Positions 47,682 through 60,360 of a DNA stretch of 64,000 bases are shown here, piece after piece; position 1 is the first letter of the stretch; each line of letters starts with the position of its first letter. Location of the stretch: positions 1-64,000 of the forward strand of contig JADNRV010000268.1 of NCBI GenBank assembly GCA_015499995.1, written 5' to 3'. The notes beneath the pieces are model-generated. The model did no database searches and was not told where the DNA came from. It was given only the letters and a program-made list of their open reading frames with translations. The stretch is from Flammula alnicola. Lineage: Eukaryota > Basidiomycota > Agaricomycetes > Agaricales > Strophariaceae. The position numbers were made by a program, and so were the translations under genes.

Positions 47682-49605
47682 GTCCACGTCCGTTTTGTTC
47701 GCCGATATGTTCATACATTCGCCTTGAACTTTAAATACTACGTCCCGTTAGGCATTGATATGTTGGTACCACTTGTTAGTTAAAATTCCAAGTATGTAAA
47801 ATATATAAACGCGAAGAATACAAGTCAGGATTACCATCATTTACAGGTTTATTACTTCTGTGTTACGCGGTGTTATAGTAAAATTTGTATCCAATCCTGG
47901 TCGTGGTACGAACTAGTAAATTTATGCAGTGGGAGCTTCGATGAATTAGGGTCCGTCCTCAAAGGTGTTAGGTTGATTCAAGTATTTCATTGGCAAAGAA
48001 TATAGCCAGGTCTTCAAATATTCATGCGTCTTAAGTAATGCTCAAGAACCTATGTAAGTATGTGTTAATTGTCGAGAATGAAGATCGATTGTCAAGAACT
48101 ATAGATATACAAGCGGTATCCCAAAATAAGTTCAGAAACATACATACCGTGAGGCATCGTTCATATAGCATAGACTGGTCAATCACAAATCTCGATTTTC
48201 TGTTGAACTATGGCATAAGCACCGTGCCCAACGTTATAACAGCGAGGCGGAGATCATGGCCAGGGCACTTTTTATGACATGACTATGAAATGACAGAGAA
48301 AAGATCAAGCGACCTGCTCTTGGTCGCAGGGATCGAAACTTGCCGTGATTGCCCTCCTGATATGTCAGAAAGATGGGCATTCCGGCTCAAATCGCGCGGC
48401 GAATGGGTTAGAGTTTATGATTGACATTACCAGTACCGTATCGAGTCAGATGGGCTCCACGACTTGAAGTCTGATGAACGTGTTCTCATGATGATGAAGA
48501 CAACAATTGGATGCCGAAGGAAACCTTAAGAGACAAGCAAGAATGTGGTAGCGACTTGCCTTCGAGTGCGCAAGCACTTATGACGTAATATAGACGAACA
48601 AGGCAGCCGTAATAAGTTATAAATGTCGCCTGTATTGAATTACATACAAGTATGACACAATCTCGTGAAGGGAGACTGCGTCAAGTCAAGATTTGCGAGG
48701 CCAATTTGAATCTCCAATACAGTACCTTTTGTTGTAGATGGGCTAAGTGAGAGTGAAGGACATCCATGCAAGGATTCGCGCGTCGTGATACATGCACCAG
48801 CGCCTAAAGATGACTGCGAATCATCGGAGACGCCCCGGTGTGGCGATTCTGGTTAAGGTGTATTTGACTTATCGGGACCTTTGTCGCTTATCGTTGATTA
48901 ATATGCTCCGGCCCTGCACAGAGAGTTCGGGTCGGCTAAATGTTAGGCCGTCCCGACAAGCTACTGGGCACACTCGCGCATTGCCTTTCCTCAAGTGGGA
49001 TGAGCTCAAGATGTGACGATTCATGAGATGAAGAGGTCCAGAGACGCTTGCAGGCTCCCACAGTCTGCTGCACTGCGCAGTCACTCCGGATAAAGGTACA
49101 TACTTGACGACGAACGGCGGAATAGGGACAAGGACCTCATTTGGTCTAGTCTAATGGTAGCTATCGCATGGGGATTTTGTGAAACCTTTAGGCTCTCTTT
49201 CTCTTTCCCGTAGGGAATGCACAATGCCTCTGCCATCGAAACTGTGTAATCCAGAATCGTGTGAGGCAGAATAGAAAGGAATTATGAATACTTTCTATTG
49301 GCTACACTGAATACAGAAAGATAATGTCACCGTTGTAGACTGTTTTAGACTCCCAAAAATTCGGGTAAAATTGTCCTTACGAGAAGGCGTATTTATGACG
49401 TATCTAGAGTACATTGAGTCACTATCATAAAGAGGAAGAGCATCGATGTTGTACCATAAGTATGTACCTATTAGGTCGTGCTTGTGTAGGTATGGTTCGT
49501 AGCTGAATGTTTATGCAGGGTAATTAACGTTGTGGTATGATAGAACTTGAAATAAGAAAGCAAGTGAAAGCAAGAAGAGAAGAAACGAGAAATCAGAGAA
49601 AATAT
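47682..49605. other. Gene-poor stretch of about 1.9 kb
   Basis: No ORF above 80 codons with recognisable content; no terminal repeats or poly-A tails noticed. Confidence 0.5.
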
Positions 49606-50275
49606 TTAATATCCGCTGCACCAATTCTTAAACTTTCCAGTGCTCCACACGGCCCCTATGATCAGCGCCAGTATCCCGACCATGATCATCAAAGCAATGA
49701 TGGGTCCCAGAACGCCCGCGAGTGTGAAGCAGAATAACTCATGGTGCGAGTTTCGTCCAGCAATTGAGGCACCTATAATAGCGGCGAGGACACTGTAGAC
49801 AATCTCCTTCCCGAGGACGAGGACGAATGAAGAGAATGACGAGAAGCTCGAGCCATCCTCTTGAGGGAGATGTCGTCTCCTCAACAGAAGACCAAGATAT
49901 AAGAGAGTGAGTACTGCGCCGCCGAAGGCACCGACTTTGGCGGAAGATCCAAACGATCCGGAGAGGCACAGCGGAATATCAAATTGTCCCGTCGCCTGGA
50001 TGAACTTGAATCCTAGGACTTGGAATATGGCGTACTTTGCTGGCGAAGCTGACGCTTCTGCGAAGGAAGAGAAATCATCGTGTTGTGATGAGAGGGTCGA
50101 GAACCCTCCATGACGCGTCTATGAGAGGCTGGCTTTGAGAAAGAATGATGCAGATGATGTTCGAGAAAGAACGCACTTGATGTTGGAGAGCTTTGGTGGT
50201 CACTATGCATTCTGTGGACATCCCGTCCGCATCTTTGGCATCCACGCATTTCGTTAATGCGCAGCGTGGATTCAT
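49606..50275 (-). CDS. Small three- or four-pass membrane protein, uncharacterised
   Basis: Two exons or more: the first starts at 50275 (MNPRCALTKCVDAKDADGMS, ending LQHQ before a gtgcgt donor). The next begins after ttcgcag near 50060 (ASASPAKYAIFQVLGFKF). It has hydrophobic segments VGAFGGAVLTLLYLGLLL, VYSVLAAIIGASIAG, and IIALMIMVGILALIIGAVW, and ends FKNWCSGY. The N-terminal third is polar with several Cys. No family recognised. Confidence 0.6.
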
Positions 50276-52872
50276 GATGAATAAGCTAGGTGTGGATGAA
50301 AAGGCGGTTCGACTTGAGATCTAGAGAAAAGAAAAAATATTAGAAGGCACTTTATACTGATGGGCAAGGTACCAAAATATTCAGGATCTTTAGGAATCCC
50401 ACAACGTTGACGGTCGCTGTCGTTAGCTGATCGGAATCGGACTTACTTCACGAGAAGGTTCATCCGTGGCGGAATTTGGATAAATGGAACCAGAAAGTTG
50501 TAAAGGAATTGCTGAGATGTACGGAAAGGGTTGTGGGGTCGATTTGACCACACCGAGAATGAAAAAGAACGATTGACGCGGCGGCAGGGTTCGAAGTCGG
50601 TGTGCGCTGGATAAATGGGATAAAGAGATTGACAGGAAAACTGTGTCGGAATTAATAAAATTGGATGAGCGCGTGTCCCATCGTGGCACAGGCAAATCCT
50701 ACCTCATCATACGTGCCAATTATTCTCTTCTTCTCCGCAAAGTATGACACAATTCAAAGGCCACGGGATGAGATTGCAAATTTGTGGCGGGACGCTCCCC
50801 TCGTCTTGCACGTCCATCCGAAGAAGATCCTTCTAAGTTGGGTTGGATTGCAAATTCGTTCTTGTGCGGCCTCGAGGAACAGCCTCAGCGAAGTATTAGT
50901 TATTTCTTTGCATTCTTGTGCAAACGAGAATAGAGGGTCAATGATTGGGCAACTCGGAACTCGACTCTTTGATGAGAGGGTTTGGGTTTGGGCAAAGAGC
51001 CTAGGGAAAGCAATTTTCAAATTTTGGTGAAACAGCCGGCGACGCGGGTATCTTCCCGCTTCTCCACATGGCTGGCCCCAAGTGTCGACGTCCAACACGC
51101 GATCATCGATCATTAATCATTGGTGCTCTAAAGGAGGAAAATCCTAGAAGGTGGAACGGAGAATCGGGAACTTCCTTTTGTCGTTCTCCTTACCCAGCCT
51201 TAAGTACGAAATACGAGGAAATGTTTTCCCAACTGGCTTTCTGAATTAGATTAGATCTGTCTCAGGGCTCCCTTGACATTCAAAAGCAAGTGTCATTCGT
51301 TACGCGGAATTGACACCTATGCCTTTATGGACGTTGTGGCGACGTCAAAATTGCGCCTCGCAAGGTTTCGAATGGCAACCAAAATTAAAACTTGTTATGT
51401 ACTCGGAGAGAGCCGCAGACTGTCAGGCAGAGGTCAAGCACGGCTGCATAAGTAATCCTGAGCCTGAGACAGATAGCCTTACGACTAGAGTTACTAGATA
51501 CCAGAGGCTTACCAGGGTGTATTCGGACGTTGGCGGCATCTGGTTCTTCGGGCCCTCTTGATACATATTTGCTGTTCTCTGACTCAGGCGATCTTTTTTT
51601 TCCACCTCTTTTTAGCAGCCTATTCTCGATTTGGACTCGTGGAGAATGATGATGCACCTTGCCAGAGGACCAGGACGCAGGAATGTGACGCGTCCAACAC
51701 GGCCACTGGCTCACTAATATTGGTGTTCCTGGCATTTCTCCACAGAAAGATTGTCATTGGGCTCTCACCTGCTGTCACCAACTCTCACAACTGTCGGCGC
51801 GCCCGGCGGGAGTGAAATCAGTTGCCAGTGGCAATCTCAATGACCAATACTTGATGACTGTTTCAAATTCTGTCAGGGCTCTCTTCAACTGGCCCTGTGG
51901 CCACATACATACGACGTTGAATCCAGAACCGCTCGAGAATGTGTGGGACATACCTTGTCGCTCCCTTACGGAGTTGGCAGGCTACCCTGTACAAGGTCAA
52001 ACCTCCTCGGAGCCGCGCGTTGCAATCTCTCTGAAACCAATGGCATAGTTGTGGTGGTTATATCTCGATTTTGGGGTAGAGGACGCAGGGACATGGCATG
52101 AGTTCAGACGTCGACTTGAGAAGCGCATCATCACTGTGAATGCACAGACTCGACCTGAGCCACGGTGCAAGAAAGAGAATATCCGAGCTCTTGTCCAAGC
52201 TCCTGTCCATGTCCATGTCCATATCCATCCAAGATTACAAGAGCACCAAGACTTAACAAGGCATGCATCTCTCCGAGGTTTGCTTTTTTGCGTGCGGTGG
52301 TATCGGGAAAATGACTGTCGAAGGGAGGTGATTGAGTCTTACAGGAGCTAGTGAAGTGTCCAGATGCTCTTACCTCTTTTTTGATATCATTGTACCTATA
52401 CAGCGAAAAGAATAGGTTACATGTATTATGCAGCAAATTCTCTAACAAGCCGTCGCAGATTGTGTCACTCCGATAGGCGCCTGGAGGTCAGAGATTCTTG
52501 GTGTGTATCTCAAGTTCAGAACAGTGCCCAACCTCCGCGGACATGAGAAACTTGCCATATATTTGCTATATTTGTAACGATTGCGACGGTTGAAATTTCT
52601 GGAGCAGGTACTATCGAGCCGAGAACATTGCCCGAAAATGTTCTTTAAGCTTAGGCCAACTATCGCCGGGTCGGAATATAAAATGACCATGGCGGGATAA
52701 GGCGGAGGTCGTGGGTGCGTCGCAAATATCTGAATGACGCTCGAGATCGAATGGCGTTTGATCTTGACGTTGAAGCAGGGGAATAAATGAATTCGTCTGC
52801 ATGGAGGCATTTGATATCAGCTAAACATTGCTGGAATGAAGTAAAAATATACAGGAATGATTCTGCTGCTGT
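50276..52872. other. Gene-poor stretch of about 2.6 kb
   Basis: Several short ORFs overlap on opposite strands with no domain. A small hexamer run (CCATGT-like, about 52200-52225) is the only repeat noticed. Confidence 0.5.
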
Positions 52873-53882
52873 CTACGCTGCTAGCCGCCTTTTCTCGGCC
52901 GCTGCTTTTGCTTCGCTCAACGGTTTACTCCAGCGGGCTTCCGGAGGATCCCAGATACCGAATTCTTTCTTCATATCCTCAATATTTTGCTCCCATCGTT
53001 TTTCCCAGTAGACTGTAATTAGACTCTGTGCACTTCCACCGCATTTCAAGGCCCATGGGACATATTCCGAGAACAGCTTGGCTCTTTTTTTCTCCGACAG
53101 GCGCAATGGGCCGAAGAGGGCGGCGAGCGCAGTCATTGGGAGACCCAAGTTGGCAAATTCAAAGTACTTGACCGCCAGTTCCGATTCGACGTTGACAGGA
53201 AGGTTGCAGATACAATGGTAGAAGTCATGACACTCGCGGTATCGTTGCATGACATAGGCCAGTTCAGGATCGTCAATGTAATGAACCTGAAGAACCGCAC
53301 GAATCAGAAAACGTAAAATCAGGGTATCTGCCAACCCGCTCACTGGCTCTCGAGTATCTGGGGTTACTCCGCAACGTTCCAGCCATGTTACATATGCTTT
53401 TCCAAAAGAACCTTCGGGATATTGTACTAACTTGTCCATGTCGATTGTCGTTGAATTGACGCGTGGTCTGTCCTTCAGAACCCTGCGTCCTTCTGCGCTT
53501 TCCAGCATGCGATCCCTCAAACGTGGAAGACTCGGACCAGCTGTGGTTTCCCCGAGCGCCGCCACCATGTCTGTTATGCAAGGGTTCTTCAGTAGTTTCG
53601 AGAAATGAAGAGAATCGTTCTCTCACCTCCTCTGCGAGGGTCAACTAACGACATGACTGCCGATCCAACGGTTAGAAACGCAGTTTCGAACCAGTTTAGG
53701 GGAATATGGCCTTCATATGCTGGTGGTGTATTAATTAAACGCGCAGGAAGAGCAGTGCCAAAAAGTGTAGGTCGTGTTCTCTGATTTATTGTTGAGCCGC
53801 GACACACCTCTAGGAAAGGCATCGTTGAAGACCTCCAGAGCGTAGAAGCTCGTTGTCTTGTTCCGTAGGTGGCTAAAAGCAT
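52873..53882 (-). CDS. COQ4: Ubiquinone biosynthesis protein COQ4
   Basis: Start 53882 (MLLATYGTRQRASTLW, mitochondrial-like leader). Exons join to the COQ4 fold: YEGHIPLNWFETAFLTVGSA, VAALGETTAGPSLPRLRDRM, RVLKDRPRVNSTTIDMDKL, and the zinc-site motif RYRECHDFYHCICNLP followed by the downstream Glu (VESELAVKYFE). The C-terminus ends EKRWEQNIEDMKKEFGIWDPP. COQ4 lies on the matrix side of the inner mitochondrial membrane, organises the CoQ complex and takes part in head-group C1 decarboxylation/hydroxylation. The last intron (donor at about 53348, acceptor at about 53290) joins EP to VHYIDDPELAYVMQ. No defects seen. Confidence 0.92.
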
Positions 53883-54417
53883 AGTGGATTCAAGCTGTCA
53901 ACAGAATTTGCGCCAAGCCGGAGGGGTATGAAGCGGAAGAACTAGGAGTCACTAGTCAGGTTTTATGAAAAGGTAGAGTGTCTGGAACGTGTCGGACGAT
54001 GAGGAGAAGCGTGTGACAACGTTCTGGACTTGGTCACACACTTGGTGCCACTCATGTGATTCCGTGACATGCGTGACTTCGCTCCTTGGCCCATCACCAT
54101 GCCGCATTTCACATTCCTACCACGAGTTGGCCTTTCTACCATTCTTCAACATGAACTTGTGGTTACAGAAAAGCGGGCCATGAATCCTCGTGGTAGTAAA
54201 AGCGCTTCATATCCTTGTTTGTAAGATCTTCAGTGCTACAACAATGCCTCTGTTGAACGGAAATAGCCTGCCCCCCAAATTGGTATGACTGGGGCCACAA
54301 TCTACGAGGAGTGGCCAACCCAAAGCTCAGCAGTTCGCCTATAAATTGGGCCATGGTAGTCTGCGGAGACTCACTCTCTCCCCTCTACTTATCTCACGGT
54401 TTCTTGCCTCTTCTATA
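53883..54417. other. Divergent promoter region
   Basis: Shared upstream region of COQ4 (minus) and the C2H2 gene (plus). The ORF at 53989 is not convincing. A TATAAAT-like box lies at about 54340. Confidence 0.4.
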
Positions 54418-55320
54418 ATGGACGCCCCCGCTTACGAGGTTCTCCCCGAACATCTCAACCAGCGCTCCGGCCCCAGATTTGAGAAGTTTTCTTGTGGTGC
54501 TGGACACACAAGCCGTTATGGGACATACGCAGGATCGAGGGATACCTTCATCGAGTCGAGAATCCTGAGCGAGAGCGATGGTACTTGGGAGTTTGTGACA
54601 CCTCCCGCTCCGAGTTTCGAGGCTACTGCTGCTACCCAAAAGCTGGAAATGAGTTATAGCTCCGCATCTCATTCCTCAGATGACTCGGATGCCACGCTGA
54701 CATCTCCACCCGAGTTCTGCACGCCGGGCTCTCCGCGTACTGTTTCGTTCAAAGAAACCTCCGAGCTACAATACACGCCTGTCGTAGCTTCGAAAGAGCT
54801 CAAAGCTGTCTATCGTCAGTCTCGTCAGATAGGCTTATTGGCTGCTGTGAGTCATGTTTCAAATACTTCTCTCGTTTCATGTCATTAACAAGATCCTCTA
54901 TTCTAGTTTCAGGAGGCAATGGATACTGCCCAGAAGCTTAATAGCGAATCTAAGGGCGACGAGTCTGTCGTTTGCCCCCGCATTGGATGCGGCGACACCC
55001 TCGCCAACGCCCATGCGTTAATGTACCACCTGCACATTCATGATATTGATGCCCAGTAAGTGGTTCAAGACATTCACATTAGCTGCTTGTTTTAATGTCC
55101 TGCGCTCAGGTTGATTGTGTGCACTCGTTGTAAGGGTCGATTTGAGCACCCGCATGAAGTCGAGTTACATAACTGCCACAAGAAACGGATTTCCATAATC
55201 CGGCCCCTACGCGGTAAGAGAATCCATTGTACCGAATATTCATGCCACTCATGTCACCGCGCTGTTTACTTTATAGGGGGTTTGCGTCGCATTCTTGCCA
55301 AAATTACTTTTAATTCCTAG
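54418..55320 (+). CDS. Protein with two C2H2 zinc fingers at the C-terminus
   Basis: Exons 54418-54846, 54907-55055 and 55110-55320. The first two thirds are Ser/Thr/Pro-rich and probably disordered (SYSSASHSSDDSDATLTSPP). The second and third exons give two C2H2-like units: CPRIGCGDTLANAHALMYHLH and CTRCKGRFEHPHEVELHNCH (the latter ending H-x-C). A further 48-base GT...AG stretch (55214-55276) can be removed or kept without changing the frame, so two forms are possible. It may be a DNA-binding or protein-binding regulator; no target is inferable. Confidence 0.7.
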
Positions 55321-55788
55321 GCTTAATTTATATTCCCTTTTTCATCTCGCATTTGCATAAGTCATATCTTTCACTTGCCACCGTTGTACTATTGTATGTA
55401 CTTCTTGCCTTTTCCTATTCACGATCTTCACGACCATCTTCCAATGTGTAATTTCATTTCATTGTGCCGCATTATCCGATTCACATATCATCATTTTATA
55501 CCCCGTCGACCAATCGTTGACTTTATTACACTCATTAATCGACAGTCATTCATTTTATAGTCGAACATTGCTTGCATGGTCGTTATCTAGAAAGTGCGCA
55601 AGTGGCTATGGCCGCAGTCGAACAAGGTCAAAGGCCATTCCTCTCCAACCGAAGTCCGATGGCCCATCATATCACACCACATATCAAAGGCCTTGGCGAG
55701 AAGGGCACCCGTAATCTTGAGATTAATTAAGTATGAAAAGCTTATGAAGGAGGGTCTATGTACAGGACATGAAGTGCACTAAAGAAGG
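55321..55788. other. Convergent intergenic region, no gene seen
   Basis: AT-rich 3' flanks; nothing recognised. Confidence 0.5.
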
Positions 55789-56940
55789 TCACTCGGAAGA
55801 TTCGTCGTAATCCATATGCTTATTCAGCGATTCCTCTCTACATTCTCTCGAGCAGAAATAGTCGGTATCGCTCTGGGGCAACGTCAAGCACATGATACAC
55901 GGAGATGCGAGGCCAGTAGCGACGGCTTCTCTATAATTCGTACAGACGAAGTGAGCATACTGTTACTGAAATGAAATTTAAAGAAAGGTTAACTCACTCG
56001 CGATGCCGCATCGAGCAGTAATCACTGGTCTTCACCTCTTTCGCGTCAGCGTGGACAGGCTTCCCGCAGCCAGGGATAAGGCACTCAATATTAGTGGCAG
56101 ATTGCTGCGTGCTAAGATGAAGTTGTTGAGCGGCAGGGAGTGGGTTCGAGGAAGCTGCCAATTTAACTGCACCATTCGTCATCGGGTTCTGCGCAGCCGC
56201 TGCAGGAGCGCCCTGATAGGCGTTCTGGTTGAGGGGTCCGGGGTTGAGAAAAGGGTTGTTCAAAGGGGCGTTGTTGTACGTCACGGGTGGTACGACTTGT
56301 GGAACGGGGTTTGCGAAGGGATTCGTGACGATTGGTTGAGGTGCAGGCGGCGCGGCTCCCTGGCCCGCAGGGTTTCCGCTCGGAGCGAACATAGCTTGCA
56401 CCTGGGGGATGTGCTGTGCTACCAGCTCTGGAACGTGGATTAAGCGTGATGAAAAATGACGATTTATCCCATGTCCGAGGTGAGCTTACTTGCGAGTTGC
56501 ACGGGATCAAACGCCCCCTGCTTGTTGGAGTTTGGGTTTACTTGTGTCGAGCCTGCGCCGTATTGAGGTGCACTAGCACTGGGGCCAGCATTGCGAGACT
56601 TTCCGCCAGGATTTGCCAATGCTGCACAGTTCTTGCCACAGTAATCGAAATTTTGGAATTTCGGCTTCTTGTGGCAATGCTTTGAATGACACGCAAATTT
56701 TCAGTCCTTCCTGCATCCTTGAGAGCAGGTCGAAGGTAATCTTACGTTGCAAAGCGCTGCTGCTTGGCCTGCGCAGGTCTTTGAGCAATATGAGTGATTA
56801 GAGAACTTGGGCTTCTGGTGACAATACTGGAATAATGCGTTAGCCACGAAAGAAATGGGCCTAATGGGCGAGAAAATAGTACGTACGTCGCAGAGTTGGG
56901 AAAATTGGGTGGATGGTGCTGTCGGAGCAGAGGTGGCCAT
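55789..56940 (-). CDS. Zinc-knuckle protein of the ADP-ribosylation cluster (no PARP domain)
   Basis: Minus-strand exons 56887-56940, 56746-56826, 56490-56679, 55998-56427 and 55789-55930 join to 298 residues with no phase conflict. It carries four cysteine modules: CDYCHQKPKFSNHSYCSKTC, CNHCHKKPKFQNFDYCGKNC, CLIPGCGKPVHADA...DYCSMRH, and CIMCLTLPQ...YFCSREC. The middle is a Pro/Asn/Ala-rich linker of about 120 residues. The same modules precede the PARP-like domain in the gene at 61850, but here the protein ends after the fourth. It may be an adaptor that reads or localises, or a PARP gene that lost its catalytic part before fixing a proper stop. The next gene (NADAR) lies 238 bases upstream on the same strand. 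Confidence 0.8.
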
Positions 56941-57178
56941 CTGGATCAGTTGTACTGAGACAGGGAGAAAGATGCGGATTCAAGATCGATGCATTTTCTC
57001 TACTCGTTTTAATAAGGACGTCTGCACACCTCATCCTCGAGGACTTGATTCTAAAACGCGACGATATGACCAAACACCATCATCCATAAGAATAAGCACA
57101 CGTGTTGCAAGCATTACAGAAAAAGACAGAGAAACGAACGGAACGGAACAGAAAAATGAGGCTGCTATCGATGGCAAT

Positions 57179-58252
57179 CTAACACTGCCCGTCACCACGG
57201 AGTTTGGCTCGCAGCCTCTCCAGGCACTTTCCCAGCTCGTTGCGTCCTCGCCGATCAGCCCCCACTCCCCAAAACGCGTCCTTGTCCGAGTCCTGCACAG
57301 CCATTAGCGAAAAGATATTGTTTGAGTAATTGTACCCCTTACTTCAATGAGTTCCGCGTCCCCCGTTGCCAGTAGTTCCGCCTGTAAAACGGCATGTTGG
57401 GTAAACTTGTGGAATAATGTCTCGTCCATCTGGAATAGTTCGTGAATTAAAAAAGATTGGGGCAAAATGCCGACTTCGACCGTACCTTTTCAACATTCAC
57501 TTGCTTCCAGTCAGGTCGCACCTCAGGTTGGAAACGACGAGCCTCCGAGAAAGCAACGCTGGGCCTTTCGGAGCATGTTCGGATGTGCTCTGCCAGATTA
57601 GGCCGGTGTTTCTGAAACTATTCGTTGCGGTAGAGGTAAGCCCTTGAACGATAACAAATGAAAGAATGCTAACCTTGAAAGACTGGAAGAGGTGTTCGCT
57701 TGTGGGGTACTTCTTGCCGTTGTAGATTACGGGATGAGGAGAGAAATTTGTGAATCCGTAGTGAGGATCTTGTTTATGGTAGAACAGAACGCGTTGTCGT
57801 GTAGGGGCAGATTGCGTCGCAGATACACGTCGCGGCATTTCGGGTGGAGGGGTGGGTGGAGCACCCGCACTCTTGACACCAGGAGGTCGGCGAGAGCGAT
57901 ATACGCTGATTCTGGGCGAATTCACTCGCGATTCATCACTGCGGTCGGAGGCGTCTTCTGTGACAATGAGCTGCGTATCGACGTAGGATTGCGTCCTCCG
58001 GATAGGCTGCTCACTTAGCATCTCTCGGTCGGTTTCAGGTGCCTCCGCCAAGGTGAAAATAGTATTCAAGCTATGTGTATCCCACTGTGATGGATCGACG
58101 TCCGAAGCAACATAAATCGTACGACTTCGTTCTTCAACACGATACACGGGTGCCTGCTTCGTCGTTGGTGATGTCAAGGCACCAAAAGGTGGCAGAGACT
58201 TGGTCGTTGTGGGAGGTGAGGTGACAATGGTTATGGTCTTGCGGGAAAGCAT
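57179..58252 (-). CDS. NADAR-domain protein (putative ADP-ribosyl-guanine glycosidase)
   Basis: Exons 57674-58252, 57486-57617, 57343-57429 and 57179-57292 join to 303 residues; every exon is a whole number of codons. The first 150 residues are low-complexity. The NADAR domain follows: VLFYHKQDPHYGFTNFSPHP, KKYPTSEHLFQSFK, RPNLAEHIRTC, SEARRFQPEVRPDWKQV, MDETLFHKFTQHAVLQAELL and WGVGADRRGRNELGKCLERL. Bacterial and eukaryotic NADAR enzymes are known to strip ADP-ribose from guanine bases; YbiA in riboflavin metabolism is a relative. The key Glu of the SEH motif and the GRNxLG motif are present. I start at 58252 because upstream text has no similarity; an upstream exon is possible. Confidence 0.85.
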
Positions 58253-59173
58253 TGGTGCCGAGAAGATTCGTGAAAGGCGTAGGGAGGAATTTGAATAAGC
58301 CGGTGAGAGCTCGTGGAGAGTAAAATCTGTGGAGATATAGACTGTATTAGCGTTTTCAGAACGAGGTTGATGTCGTTTGGCACAGCAAAATCCACCTACC
58401 AAGGAATACAAAGCTCCTGACCCAACAGTCCTGGGAAGGGCCTCACGAAGAAAACGTTTAGGACATTGATTATCTCGATTCTCCAACGTGGAATCAATGA
58501 ATCAATGTCATTGTCATAGGATTGTAAAGCAACACTAGGCAATGTGTTTTTACAAGCAATCACCTCGAGGCGAACCTGACGGTGCAAGGGTGAAGTTCCG
58601 GGTCCCGGGAAGGCTGGGAAACCGGTGTAACGCCTTAACGGTCTCGTGATTGATTCATCTGTGACTGTAACATACTTACGTCTCTTCTGAAGCCTGGTCT
58701 GAACTAACACGTTTTGAACTTGTTCATGCCATTCAGTAACAGTTGAGTCAGGTTCAGTCTTGCCACCTCGTGCAGTGTGCACCTCACATTCTATTCAAGA
58801 TATCCCCAAGATCGGGATTCTGGGCTTTGGAACTGTAATGCTACCTATCTGGGGTCGCGATTCTGGTCGAAAAAATCCGGACCCGCCTTGCCCAACCTAT
58901 ACGTCAAGCGTGTTGCAAAGTATGCGTTACAAATGTTCGGGGGCGGTGTCATCTCCTGCAAGTGATGTATGCCGTGCTGATGAGCCGAAACGCAATAAAA
59001 CATGCCATGAACACGCTATCTCGCCGTGTTCGTGATGGCTTTGGGCCGGGGGGTGTTTCTGCTACTCTGCTACCCCTCTGCGATGCGACAGACCTTCCCT
59101 GACGGGCAATTGAATTGAGGACCTATATCATTCGCCCTTGTTAAAACCCCATATTCTCTAATTTTACGGCTCG
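58253..59173. other. Divergent region between NADAR and PARP-like gene A
   Basis: Head-to-head promoters. The minus ORF 58396-58782 (RLQKRRKYVTVTDESITRPL...) is fairly protein-like and might be an upstream exon or separate small gene. It has no domain that I recognise. Confidence 0.35.
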
Positions 59174-60219
59174 ATGTCTATGTTTATCGACGAATTCAGT
59201 TTTGACCATCCCGACAATCAGGGATATGGTAAATCGAAAAGATTAAAGCTCCTCTCTTCGGGTGACTCTCACTTCTCTACAAGTAAGTCGTACTAAACCC
59301 TGTTTTTGGAAGTATTTTGACTCATTTCGATCAGTCGAGAAACTTTTCCACAAAGGCTGGAAACATCCAAAGAAATCAAAGCCCAAGATCCATGCTATCT
59401 TCAAGATCCTCTCACCCGATTCTACTTTGAAGCCTTACCATCGCTATAGGTATGTGCATCCCCACTAATGAAATGGCATGTTTGTCGATCTATATTCCCC
59501 AGGGCGCTCGTCACGTCTTCTCCTGCTCTTCGTAGCCGCACAAAGAACCCTGCCAACGAACAATTCCTTTTCCATGGAACAAATCGCTATTGTCATCTGG
59601 CAGAAGATGGAAGTAGGGTTCGGCTCTGTAACCTTTCAAAATGCCACCTTTGCAGCATACTCCGCAACTCCTTTGACGTCCGAAAGTGTGGTAAGTGTTC
59701 AGTACCGTTTCTCACAACGTCCTCCTCTTATCCTTATATAATGGCAAGGCACAAAACACAAATTTCGTCGTTTTGGAACCGGAATATATACGAGTTCGTG
59801 TTCGTCAAGTGAGTTGTCCCTTTATAGCGCATTCTACTGTTCCTTATAGCGAAACGCAGAGGCTGACGATTATACATTGAACGGCGACGAGTCTTCAACA
59901 CTCCGTGTACTCCTTGTGAGCCGAGTGATTGTCGGAAATCCTCACAAACGGAGACAGAACGCTACTGGCATGACAGAACCTCCTTGCGGATATCATTCTG
60001 CAAGTCACTTTTCGTATTTCACTATTCACGATTCCTGACATGACCATGTTACAGGTTATCGGTGAACCTGGCGTAGATCTCAACTATGAAGAGACTGTCG
60101 TATACGACAATGATGCAATACGTCCTGCCTTTCTGGTTGTCTACGGCGACATGCCTGAGACGAAGTCAAAGCTTCACTCTTTGATTACAACTCTGTTCAA
60201 GACGCCGCTGGCGGCGTGA
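59174..60219 (+). CDS. PARP-like ADP-ribosyltransferase, minimal form (gene A)
   Basis: Exons 59174-59282, 59335-59449, 59503-59690, 59749-59808, 59860-59999 and 60055-60219 join to 258 residues. The domain order is FHKGWKHPKKSKPKIHAIFK, FLFHGTNRYCHLAEDG (H of the triad), LCNLSKCHLCSILRNSFDV, FGTGIYTSSCSSKADDYT (Y), VLLVSRVIVGNPHKRRQNA, and GVDLNYEETVVYDNDAIRPA (E). The H-Y-E pattern is that of PARP-family transferases, which use NAD+ to attach ADP-ribose. There is no zinc-knuckle region and no signal peptide, so the protein is almost only the catalytic fold. The intron at 60000 begins with GC. Whether it makes mono- or poly-ADP-ribose is not shown. Confidence 0.85.
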
Positions 60220-60360
60220 TTACTGAACAAGTTCCTGTACTCGTATGGTATGCAGTCGCCGTTAATGTATCTTTAAATTATCATTTCCAAATCCAACATT
60301 TCTCGTACATACACCTTTACCATATTTTCAAAAACTTCCTCCCCCAACTTCTTCGAATCT

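Noticed and set aside
59850..59860. Stop codon in PARP-like gene A after the acceptor at 59849
   Set aside because: The next AG, ten bases on (59859), gives the family motif SSKADDYT in frame, so that acceptor is used instead.
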